A stretch of DNA of 59,047 nt from Bacteroidales bacterium (lineage in GTDB: Bacteria; Bacteroidota; Bacteroidia; Bacteroidales; UBA7960): contig SLQX01000016.1 of NCBI GenBank assembly GCA_007131245.1, forward strand, positions 1 through 59,047, in the 5' to 3' direction. Below are positions 1-9,000 of the stretch, one piece after another (the stretch's first letter is position 1; each line of letters opens with the position of its first letter). Both the position numbers and the translations under genes were made by a program. A model generated the notes under the pieces. The model did no database searches. It worked only from the letters and a program-made list of their open reading frames with translations, and was not told the origin of the DNA.

Positions 1-1394
1 AAGACAAACCCAAAGATTTTAAGCAGGAAAACAAACAACACGAAAAATCTATACGGGCTAAAGATACCGACAAAAAAGCAGATAAAATAGCTAATCATCA
101 ATCCAAAAATCAGCAACAGAAAGAAAATCAACCATCTGCTGAAAAGCACCAACACACCCAAGTGGCCGAAACCACCCAAACAAACAACCAGCAGCAAGGC
201 AAAGATGGTCGTGATAAAGACAATCAGCAAAAGCAAAAGAACAATGAACGCCGCAACCAGGAACCAGTATATGAGTTTGACGGTATCATTACTGCCGAAG
301 GAGTACTGGAAATTATGCCTGACGGCTATGGCTTTTTGCGTTCCTCTGATTACAACTACCTGAACTCACCTGACGACATTTACGTTTCCCAAAGCCAGAT
401 TAAACTATTTGGGCTGAAAACCGGAGACACCATAAATGGAGGTATCAGGCCACCTAAAGAAAACGAAAAATATTTCCCTTTGATCAAAGTGGAAAAAATA
501 AATGGCCGTATTCCAGCAGAGGTTCGCGACCGGGTACCCTTCGATTTTCTTACACCGCTATTCCCTCAGGAAAAGTTTGAACTTACCGGACATGCGCAAA
601 GTAATATTTCCACCCGCTTAATTGATATGTTTGCCCCCATTGGCAAAGGACAACGTGGTCTCATTGTTGCACAACCCAAAACAGGTAAAACCATTCTCTT
701 ACAGGATGTAGCCAACGCCATTGCTGCAAACCACCCTGAGGCCTTTTTGATTGTTTTGCTCATAGATGAAAGACCGGAAGAAGTTACAGAGATGGCCCGC
801 AACGTTAAAGCGGAAGTGATTTCATCCACCTTTGATGAGCCCGCCGACCGACACGTAAAAGTTGCTAACATCGTTCTTGAAAAAGCGAAACGTATGGTTG
901 AATGTGGTCATGATGTTGTTATTCTGCTTGATTCCATTACCCGTCTTGCCAGGGCCTTTAACACCGTTGCCCCCGCTTCAGGCAAAGTACTTTCAGGTGG
1001 GGTTGATGCCAACGCCCTGCATAAACCTAAACGGTTTTTCGGTGCAGCCAGAAATATTGAAGATGGAGGTTCTCTTTCTATCATCGCAACTGCACTTACC
1101 GATACGGGTTCAAAGATGGATGAGGTTATTTTTGAAGAATTCAAAGGTACAGGTAATATGGAATTGCAGTTGGATCGCAGACTATCCAACAAACGTATAT
1201 TCCCATCCATTGATATCGTGGCTTCGGGAACCCGTAGAGAAGACCTGTTAATGGACAAAGAAATGATGAATCGCGTCTGGATTTTGCGTAAATTTATTGC
1301 TGATATGACGCCCCTGGAAACCATGGAGTTTTTAATGGACAAAGTCAAACATACTCAATCCAATGAAGAGTTCCTATTATCGATGAATGGATAA
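1..1394 (+). CDS. rho: Transcription termination factor Rho (5' end outside window)
   Basis: ATP-dependent RNA helicase that ends transcription of untranslated or weakly translated RNA. The frame is open from base 3 to the window edge, so the GTG listed at 162 is not the real start and the gene is truncated on the left. The visible N-terminus (about 85 codons before the folded part) is a low-complexity Q/N/K/E-rich stretch. After it come the cold-shock-like RNA-binding domain (from [11 protein letters not shown], with the DGYGFLR motif) and the RecA-type ATPase: Walker A PKTGKT, Walker B VILLDS followed by ITRLARAFN, and the Q/R-loop region from [20 protein letters not shown]. The long disordered N-terminal region is typical of Bacteroidota Rho. 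In Bacteroides thetaiotaomicron it is reported to drive condensate formation; that it does so here is inference. Identification is secure. Confidence 0.97.
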   Translation, partial: DKPKDFKQENKQHEKSIRAKDTDKKADKIANHQSKNQQQKENQPSAEKHQHTQVAETTQTNNQQQGKDGRDKDNQQKQKNNERRNQEPVYEFDGIITAEGVLEIMPDGYGFLRSSDYNYLNSPDDIYVSQSQIKLFGLKTGDTINGGIRPPKENEKYFPLIKVEKINGRIPAEVRDRVPFDFLTPLFPQEKFELTGHAQSNISTRLIDMFAPIGKGQRGLIVAQPKTGKTILLQDVANAIAANHPEAFLIVLLIDERPEEVTEMARNVKAEVISSTFDEPADRHVKVANIVLEKAKRMVECGHDVVILLDSITRLARAFNTVAPASGKVLSGGVDANALHKPKRFFGAARNIEDGGSLSIIATALTDTGSKMDEVIFEEFKGTGNMELQLDRRLSNKRIFPSIDIVASGTRREDLLMDKEMMNRVWILRKFIADMTPLETMEFLMDKVKHTQSNEEFLLSMNG

Positions 1395-1447
1395 GGGATA
1401 CAGGTTCAGAAAGAGAATTCCTAATACATTCCCGGAACTCAAATTAC

Positions 1448-1485
1448 AAAGGGCTGCTAAAATGCAGCCCTTTGCTTTTTGCTTG
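1448..1485 (+). terminator. Hairpin terminator after rho
   Basis: A perfect 10-bp stem AAAGGGCTGC / GCAGCCCTTT with the loop TAAAAT is followed by a T-rich tract (GCTTTTTGCTT). It lies 53 bases after the rho stop codon and has the form of an intrinsic terminator. Confidence 0.8.
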
Positions 1486-1592
1486 ATAACTACTCATAAA
1501 CCCAAATTTAACACCTATTTAACGATTTCCTTCCCGAACTGATAACTGTTGTTATCTCTAAATCATCTAAAGCCCTTAAAAGAGGCCCGGAA

Positions 1593-3737
1593 CTATTTTG
1601 AAGGAAGTCTCCTGCGCTTAAGCCTCAGTGAGTTTAATACAACAATTACATCAGACAATGCCATAGCTGCTGCAGCTATCATCGGACTTAGCAGTCCTAT
1701 CACTGCCAATGGTATAGCCATAACATTATAAATAAAGGCCCAGAATAAATTTTCCTTAATGGTTCGCCGGGTTACCCTGGCTGAACCAAAAGCCGTGGAA
1801 AGCAGTTCAAGATTACCTTTTAGCAATACCACGTCTGCAGATTTTACAGCCACCTGGGTACCCGTGCTCATGGCTATACCCACATAAGCTTTTGCCAATG
1901 CCGGGGCATCATTTATTCCATCCCCAACCATGGCCACTTTGTTTTGTGACGAAAGTTCTTCCACAATCCGGAGCTTTTCCTCGGGTCTTTTTTCGGCATA
2001 AACCTCTTCAATACCCAACTTCTGAGCAATATCCTGACATTTTTTCTCCCTGTCACCGCTGAGCAAAACTGTTTGTTTTCCACTGTTTTTAATATAATCA
2101 ATGGCTTTTCGGGCCTCAGGTTTTATCTCATCTTCTATGTCAAGCCATCCTATGAGATTTTCATTCATGGTTACGTAAATACTATGGGTACTGTCAGTGG
2201 TTAATGACTTCGCAACTTCATAAGAACCAACCCTGTAAATATTGCCCTCTTTGTCTGTGGCCGTCAGACCCAACCCTTTTTCTTCCTCGACTTTTTCAAA
2301 CCTGATTAGCGCTGCTCCTTTAAATTCTTGTACAATAGACTTGGCGATGGGGTGAGAGGAGTGTTTCTCAATACTATAGAGCAATGAAACAAGACTTTGC
2401 TGACTTTTACCGCCCATTGCTTCCAGATTACTTACACGAAACTTGCCCGTGGTAAGGGTTCCTGTTTTGTCAAAAATAACTTTTTCGATAACAGGGAGTT
2501 TATCAAATACGCTACCACCCTTGATTAGAATACCATTTTTGGCGGTACGGCCTAACCCTACGACTACAGCGGTGGGAATAGCCAAACCAAGAGCACACGG
2601 ACAGGCGATCACAAGAACAGCTACACCACGCATGAGCGCATCCCGAAAGGGCAAATCTGTACCCAGAAACCACCCCAGCCAGGTTGCCAGTGCAATAATT
2701 ACAACTGTTGGCACAAATACAGTACTAATCTTGTCGGCAAGGTTCTGCAACTGCGGTTTATCTTTTTGGGCATTCCGAACCATTTCTATGATTTGCGACA
2801 AGACAGTATCTTTACCGGTGGCAGTAGCTTTTACCTTTATATTACCGGTTTCAAGGATGGTTCCACCAATCACCTTATCCCCTTTAACCCTGTCAACAGG
2901 AATGCTCTCACCTGAAACCATCGATTCATCAATGCTCCCATAGCCCCAGTATATTTCACCATCAACCGGTACCTGATCCCCACTGTTTACAAGAAATAAA
3001 TCACCGGTTTGCAGCAGGGATGCGTCTACCTCTTCTATATATTCCTGCCCTTCGTTCATTTCCTGTGTAATACGTTTAGCTGATGTTTTCTGTAGACGGG
3101 TAAGTTCATCCACAGCCGATGTGGTTTTTTTGACAGAACGATGCTCCAACATATTACCAAGTAGCACAATACTAATGATACTTGCCGAAGTTTCGTAAAA
3201 CATATAATCAGGACCTAACCGGTAAAGGGTACCAATCAGGCTGTAAACAAAAGCTGCGGTTGATCCCATAAATATCAACACATCCATATTAGTAACCCCA
3301 GCCTTAAGACTATTGTAAGCACTTTTGCCAAAATGCCAGAACCCAACTGCAAAAACAGGGAGGGTTAATGCCAGCTGAAAATAGTCATTGTGCAGCAGAT
3401 CAAAAGGCACAAACATGGCTAGAATAAGAGGTACAGTGAAAATAGCCGTAAAATAGAACTTTTTTTCAATGGTGCTTAATCCCTTCCGACGCGGCTGTTC
3501 ACTTTCATGGCCATCTTTTCGACGGGTCACCTTATACCCCAGGTTTTCTATGGTTTTGACCGCAACCGAAAAGGAGTTTTCGTCCCCGGCTTCAAAACGA
3601 ACATCATCGGTGGTAAAATCTGCATCAACATTTTTGAAACCTTGCTTCTCAAGAGCTTTTTTAATACCTAAAGTGCAGTTGGTACAGCTCATCCCCTCCA
3701 CTTTCAATTCAACCACATGTAAAGCATTATTTTTCAT
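1593..3737 (-). CDS. copA: Copper-translocating P1B-type ATPase (CopA)
   Basis: Inner-membrane pump that exports Cu(I) (possibly Ag(I)) by ATP hydrolysis. In the 714 residues I see one N-terminal heavy-metal-associated domain (GMSCTNC, about residues 14-20), paired transmembrane segments, the actuator motif SGES, the transmembrane metal site CPCALGLAIP near residue 380, the phosphorylation motif DKTGTLT near 424, the soft-metal ATPase HP motif (SSHPIAKS) near 461, and the hinge GDGINDAPAL near 606. The CPC motif and single CxxC domain are the CopA pattern and argue against the Zn/Cd (ZntA) and K (KdpB) types. The length is at the short end for CopA, as expected with one metal-binding domain. 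The ATG at 3737 is well placed for the N-terminal domain. No CopZ, CueR or CsoR-like gene is adjacent and I saw no -7 element for it. It is divergent from the DUF1460 gene. Confidence 0.95.
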   Translation of the reverse strand: MKNNALHVVELKVEGMSCTNCTLGIKKALEKQGFKNVDADFTTDDVRFEAGDENSFSVAVKTIENLGYKVTRRKDGHESEQPRRKGLSTIEKKFYFTAIFTVPLILAMFVPFDLLHNDYFQLALTLPVFAVGFWHFGKSAYNSLKAGVTNMDVLIFMGSTAAFVYSLIGTLYRLGPDYMFYETSASIISIVLLGNMLEHRSVKKTTSAVDELTRLQKTSAKRITQEMNEGQEYIEEVDASLLQTGDLFLVNSGDQVPVDGEIYWGYGSIDESMVSGESIPVDRVKGDKVIGGTILETGNIKVKATATGKDTVLSQIIEMVRNAQKDKPQLQNLADKISTVFVPTVVIIALATWLGWFLGTDLPFRDALMRGVAVLVIACPCALGLAIPTAVVVGLGRTAKNGILIKGGSVFDKLPVIEKVIFDKTGTLTTGKFRVSNLEAMGGKSQQSLVSLLYSIEKHSSHPIAKSIVQEFKGAALIRFEKVEEEKGLGLTATDKEGNIYRVGSYEVAKSLTTDSTHSIYVTMNENLIGWLDIEDEIKPEARKAIDYIKNSGKQTVLLSGDREKKCQDIAQKLGIEEVYAEKRPEEKLRIVEELSSQNKVAMVGDGINDAPALAKAYVGIAMSTGTQVAVKSADVVLLKGNLELLSTAFGSARVTRRTIKENLFWAFIYNVMAIPLAVIGLLSPMIAAAAMALSDVIVVLNSLRLKRRRLPSK

Positions 3738-3857
3738 ATATTTAATTTGTTTGAAAACGTATTATGTACTTAAATACCTATATTTGAAACAACTTACAAA
3801 ATAAAGAGTTCGATACTTAAACAATTATAACACAACAAATCTTTACCTCAAAAGATT

Positions 3858-3865
3858 TAACTTTG
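3858..3865 (+). promoter_or_regulatory. -7 promoter element TAACTTTG (DUF1460 gene)
   Basis: Exact match to the Bacteroidota -7 consensus TAnnTTTG, only 7 bases before the ATG at 3873 and 25 before the in-frame ATG at 3891. No convincing TTTG -33 element at the usual spacing. Confidence 0.5.
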
Positions 3866-3872
3866 TTTGTAC

Positions 3873-4826
3873 ATGAAAAATCCATTTAGCATGGCAAACT
3901 CCTTGCCCGTTAAAAATATTTTCCTCCTGGCCTGGATCCTGTTTTCAGGATATGCCTGCTCAGGAAATAAGTCTGACAGTGAAAGACAGATGGATTCTTT
4001 CTCTGTTCCATTTTGTCATTCTATTGCCCCAACGGAAATCTTAACATCGACACAAGACAGTTTGTTGTACCACCAGTTCATCAATCATGAGATGGAGGTT
4101 GTTGAGGGAAAACCAGCAATTGCAGACCAAATCATACATGTTGCCAGGCTTTTTAAATCCACACCCTATGTAGCATCCACCCTTGAGGTTACCGATAAAG
4201 AACAACTTGTTATAAACCTGGGCGAATTGGACTGCACCACTTTTGTTGAATATGTGCTGGCCATAAGCCTGGCGTCACATTACCAGCAAACAAACTTTGA
4301 AGACTTTTCCAGGATAATTACCTGCCTGAGATACAGAGATGGTATTATTGATGAGTATCCTTCCAGATTGCATTATTTTACGGAGTGGCTGCAGCAGCAT
4401 GTAAAAAACGGACTGCTGGAGTTAACCAGTGACAAACTAGGCAGTAAACCTTTTAATACCGAGGTTAGCTTTATGAGCTCGAACCCTCATTTATATCAAC
4501 AATTGGATAATCCCGATTTTATTGAAGAAATCAAGAAAGTGGAAAAAAGAATTTCATCTTTTACCATGAACTACATCCCCAAAGATGAGATTTCAGAGTT
4601 GGAAAACAAAATTATGGATGGCGACATCATTGCTTTTACTACTGATATACCCGGCCTGGATGTATCACATAATGGGTTTGCCTATCATCACAAAGGTCGT
4701 TTACACTTGCTTCATGCTTCCACCCGCAAGGACATGGTTGAAATAACACCGATTCCTTTAAGCCGTTATATTGCCCCCATGGCCAATGTAACAGGAATTT
4801 TGGTGGCAAGGCTTACCCCCGGGTAA
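3873..4826 (+). CDS. DUF1460 family lipoprotein (amidase-like, NlpC/P60-type fold)
   Basis: Belongs to the DUF1460 / N-acetylmuramoyl-L-alanine amidase-like family, exported papain-like cysteine hydrolases common in Bacteroidota and proposed to act on cell-wall peptides. The family signature GELDCTTFVEYVLA holds the probable nucleophilic Cys, and VSHNGFAYHHKG near the C-terminus carries the His partner. The N-terminus is a lipoprotein signal: a hydrophobic run and then GYACSG, so Cys is likely lipidated. The track starts at a TTG (3867); I prefer ATG 3873, and ATG 3891 is also possible and still leaves a complete signal peptide. The -7 element just upstream makes 3891 attractive unless the mRNA is leaderless. 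It stands alone, divergent from copA and convergent with tsaD. The substrate is not known from sequence. Confidence 0.85.
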   Translation: MKNPFSMANSLPVKNIFLLAWILFSGYACSGNKSDSERQMDSFSVPFCHSIAPTEILTSTQDSLLYHQFINHEMEVVEGKPAIADQIIHVARLFKSTPYVASTLEVTDKEQLVINLGELDCTTFVEYVLAISLASHYQQTNFEDFSRIITCLRYRDGIIDEYPSRLHYFTEWLQQHVKNGLLELTSDKLGSKPFNTEVSFMSSNPHLYQQLDNPDFIEEIKKVEKRISSFTMNYIPKDEISELENKIMDGDIIAFTTDIPGLDVSHNGFAYHHKGRLHLLHASTRKDMVEITPIPLSRYIAPMANVTGILVARLTPG

Positions 4827-4888
4827 CTAATCGAAAGGTGAGCCCCACAAAATCGGGCTTCATTTCCCAGGTAAATATGTAATTTATA

Positions 4889-5905
4889 TCAGTCGGAGTA
4901 CCTGGTATAGGGTGTAACTTGCTGGTGGGCAAAATCTCCCTCCTGGAACTTATAATACCCGGCCATTGCAATCATAGCTGCATTATCGGTACTGTATTCA
5001 AACTTTGGGATATAAACCTTCCAGCCCGACTGTTCCTGCTCCTGGAGCATGGTCTGTCGCAGGCCTGAGTTGGCTGATACACCTCCTGCGATAGCCACAT
5101 GCCTGATCCCTGTTTGCTGTGCTGCTTTTCTCAGCTTATTCATCAGTATTTCAATGATGGTATACTGTACAGAGGCACTGATATCCTCTTTATTTTCTTC
5201 AATATACTGGGGGTTTTTCTTTAATTGGTCACGCAGATAATAAAGCACCGACGTTTTGAGTCCACTGAAAGAAAAATTCAGTTCAGGTATTTTGGGATGT
5301 GGAAATGGAATGGCATGCGGATTGCCTTTTTTAGCCAGTTTATCGATAAGAGGTCCTCCCGGATAAGGAAGTCCCATAATCTTTGCGGCTTTATCAAAAG
5401 TTTCACCTGCCGCATCATCGATCGTCTGACCAATAACTTCCATTTGAAAATGATTCTTTACAAGCACTATTTGGGTATGGCCGCCGGAGACTGTAAGACA
5501 TAGAAACGGGAACTCAGGTTTTTGAGGTTGCTGCGGATCCTCTATAAAATGAGCAAGGATGTGCGCATGCATATGATTCACCTCGATAAGAGGAATACCC
5601 AGAGCCATAGAAAAAGACTTGGCAAAGGATGCACCTACCAGCAAGGACCCCAACAAGCCAGGACCATTGGTAAATGCTACTGCATGAAGTTGATTTTTGT
5701 GTATCTTTGCAGCATCCAAAGCTTTATGAATGACTGGAATGATGTTTTGCTGATGTGCCCGGGATGCCAGCTCAGGAACCACACCACCATAAAATTTGTG
5801 AACTTCCTGATTTGCAATAACATTGGCAAGAATTTTGTTGTCTCTCAATACTGCCGCTGAAGTATCATCACAGGAAGACTCAATTCCCAGAATATAGGTT
5901 TCCAT
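4889..5905 (-). CDS. tsaD: tRNA N6-adenosine threonylcarbamoyltransferase TsaD
   Basis: Transfers the threonylcarbamoyl group to A37 of ANN-decoding tRNAs (t6A synthesis) together with TsaB, TsaE and TsaC. The 338-residue length is standard. The sequence opens with the ASKHA-fold motif LGIESSCDDTSAAV, has the metal-binding HMHAH near residue 110, the glycine-rich LTVSGGHTQIVLV and YPGGP segments, and the C-terminal AGGVSANSGLR motif. The start ATG at 5905 is unambiguous from the family N-terminus. A -7 element lies about 50 bases upstream. TsaB, TsaC and TsaE are not in this window. The gene is divergent from the large TamB-like gene. Confidence 0.98.
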   Translation of the reverse strand: METYILGIESSCDDTSAAVLRDNKILANVIANQEVHKFYGGVVPELASRAHQQNIIPVIHKALDAAKIHKNQLHAVAFTNGPGLLGSLLVGASFAKSFSMALGIPLIEVNHMHAHILAHFIEDPQQPQKPEFPFLCLTVSGGHTQIVLVKNHFQMEVIGQTIDDAAGETFDKAAKIMGLPYPGGPLIDKLAKKGNPHAIPFPHPKIPELNFSFSGLKTSVLYYLRDQLKKNPQYIEENKEDISASVQYTIIEILMNKLRKAAQQTGIRHVAIAGGVSANSGLRQTMLQEQEQSGWKVYIPKFEYSTDNAAMIAMAGYYKFQEGDFAHQQVTPYTRYSD

Positions 5906-5957
5906 GAAGTTAAAACAGTTGTTTTGTGTAATTTTTTTTGTTCCAAAAATAGGGAGG

Positions 5958-5965
5958 CAAAGTTA
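5958..5965 (-). promoter_or_regulatory. -7 promoter element TAACTTTG (tsaD)
   Basis: On the minus strand the sequence reads TAACTTTG, an exact TAnnTTTG match 52 bases before the tsaD ATG. It overlaps the region where the N-terminus of the divergent TamB-like protein may begin. Confidence 0.5.
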
Positions 5966-6003
5966 TTAAAAAAACAGGTCGCATAATACTACTTACATCT
6001 TTT

Positions 6004-9000
6004 GTGATGTTTCTCATCCCAACGGTAATGTATTTCACATTCCGTTCTCCCGCCGTACAAACCTATTTGGCTAATAAAGCAGCGGAGTATCTATCGCGTG
6101 AGCTTGATGCTAAAGTAAGCGTGGGTGGTGTTAACATTACCTACACCATGAATATCGTGCTTGAAGACCTTGCCCTTGAAGACCAAAGAGGAGAGCCCCT
6201 GCTTGCAACCCAAAAAATTGAATTTGACATTAGCCATATTTCCTTTTCAAACCGAACCCTTAATATCAATAAACTTTTATTTGATCAGGCCCTGCTTTAT
6301 ATCACTGAGTATGAAGATGAAAATCTTCACAACTTCCAGTTTATTTTAGATTATTTCCAGGCTGATAAGCAGGATACAGATACGATAACATTACCCAACT
6401 GGGACGTATCGGTTCGTTCGTTTGAATTTGCACAATCCGGTCTTTGGTATAAAAACCATAATCAGCAAGATTCAGACTTTGGTTTTAATCAGAGTAACTT
6501 TGTTGTGGATAACTTTTACATCGACATAGAAGATATTTTCTTTGAAGATGAAATATTTATGGCATCCCTGGTAAACCTCTCGCTGGGCGAATCCAATGGT
6601 TTTAGCCTTAATAAAGTCACTGCAGACATATTTTTATCTCCCCTTGGCGGACACATTAATAACTTTGAATTAAACACTGCACTCAGTCAGGTAAAGATGG
6701 ATGTGGCTTTGGACTATAACTCCTACAATAGCTTCAGACATTTTGCCGATTCCGTTGATTTTGATATCGAACTCCAAGCTTCTGATTTAGATCTTTATGA
6801 AATTGGCTATTTTATTCCGCAGGCATATGGTATTGAAGGCCTTACCAGGGTTGAGGGAAATTTCAGTGGCCAACTAAGCAATTTGCAAGCATCTGATGTG
6901 TATATGCGTTATGGCAATATGACACAGTTTACAGGTGATTTTGATATTACAGGATTGCCGGATAAGGAAAATGCTTTTATGAACTTTTCAGTTGACCACC
7001 TCATCACCCATAAAAAGGACATTGAACAGTTTCGCCTGCCGGGAGAAAAAACTGCATACCTGGAACTACCCCCCGAATTTGAAAGCCTGGGGGTAACATC
7101 TTTTAGAGGAAATTTCACCGGTTTTTTACATGATTTTGCCGCTTCAGGAAATATTCAGTCAGCCCTTGGTGAAATTTCTGCTGATTTGGCAATTACCAGC
7201 AGCGACAATTTTGAAAATGTGGTTTATGAGGGTAATTTGGCAACCAATGAATTTCGGCTCGGTCTTTTTACAGGTAACACCAGTTGGGGAAGAATCACTT
7301 TTGATACGCATATTTCAGGCAGTGGGCTAACCCTTGAGGATGCAGACATGGATATGACAGGCCGGGTTAAGTCTATGGTTTTTAATAAATATGAGTACAG
7401 AAATATTGATGTAAATGGACGTTTTTACAATAAACGTTTTAATGGTAACCTGCTTATTGATGACCCAAACTTGCTGGTGAACTTCAACGGCCTGGTAGAT
7501 TTTCATGAAGATATCCCACTACTCAACTTCACCCTGGAGCTGGAACGGGCCAACCTGACTCAGCTCAATCTTTACCAGAGAGACAGCCTTTTCCATAGCC
7601 TTGTATCCACAGTTGTACACGTAGATGGCAAAGGCAGTAACCTTGACAACATGGAGGGTGATGTAATTGCTTACCAAAGTAGCTATTACGAAAAGGCCAT
7701 TGAACCTTCTGATACGATAATTGAGCAAGCGTATCATACCGATGTGATTGCCCTTGAAAATCATAATTTACCCAATGACCACAAGTTGGTAAGATTTTAC
7801 TCCGATTTTGCAGATTTTCGTATGGAAGGGAATATTAATTTTGAAAATATTGTTCAATCTTTTCAGCAAATGGCATATACTTATGCACCGGCCCGTTTCC
7901 GGAATCCACCTCCGGAAAATAACAATGGCGAAAGGTACATCCAAACAGCTAATTTTGAAATTCATTTAAAAAATACGGAACCCATAACAGCTATTTTCTG
8001 GCCTGCCATTCGTATAGCACCACATACTTTTCTAAATGGTAACATTGATACCCAAAATAGTTCGATTGCTTTAAACGGGGATATCGATTATATATCCCTG
8101 GGCAATCGCAATATTCAAAACCTATCACTCAAGTTGCACTCTGATACAACAGAACTATTGCTTACCACCCAAAGCGACCGATTTTTGCTATCAGACAGCA
8201 TCTGGATGGATCGTTTTACATTTTCAGGAAAAGTTGCCAGTGACAGTATTACTGTGACCTCAGAATGGGAAAACCATCAATCACGAAATAAGAACTACGG
8301 ACAAGTCAATGCTAAAGGAAATTTTATTTCCCCGAATTTTACCCAATTCAGCATCATGCCCTCAAGGGCCTATATCAATGATTCGCTCTGGACCATAAGG
8401 CCTGGCAACCAGATTACTCTTGACTCAACATCCATTGCTATTGAAAACTTTTTTCTATACAAAAACGATGAAGATTTAAAAGTTGACGGAGTGTTGAGTG
8501 ACAGCCCAGAGGATCAGTTGCTTTTGGAACTGAATAACTTTGACCTAAAGAGTTTTGCTTTTTTACTTGGTGACAGAAAGCTTGATTTTGCGGGTTTTGC
8601 CAGCGGTAAAGTAAACCTCTCCACACTCAATCATTCTCCCAGCATCACGGCCAATATGCTGGTCAAAGACTTTGCCTTTAACCACGATCATTTGGGTGAT
8701 CTCTCTGTTGAAAGTAACTGGGATGCCAATGAGAACGCTTTTAAAGTAGGTGCTGAGGTGATTTATTACGGCAATGTTGGGTACAACAAGCCCATCATAG
8801 TCAATGGCTACTTTTACCCTGAACGGGAAGATGATAATTTTGATCTGGACATAAAAATTGAAAACCTCAAAATGTCTGTTTTTGGCAGATATATGGAAAG
8901 TTTTACCTCGAACTTCAGGGGGCTGGCATCAGGCAACCTAAGGCTCGATGGACCTGTGGAACAACCCGAACTCACAGGAAGAGCCCGGCTGGTAAGAACG

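Noticed and set aside
862-1348. ORFs of 129 and 146 codons overlapping rho in other frames
   Set aside because: They lie wholly inside a well-conserved gene; no independent support.
2443-2943. 166-codon ORF antisense to copA
   Set aside because: Shadow of the P-type ATPase frame; low-complexity composition and no domain motif.
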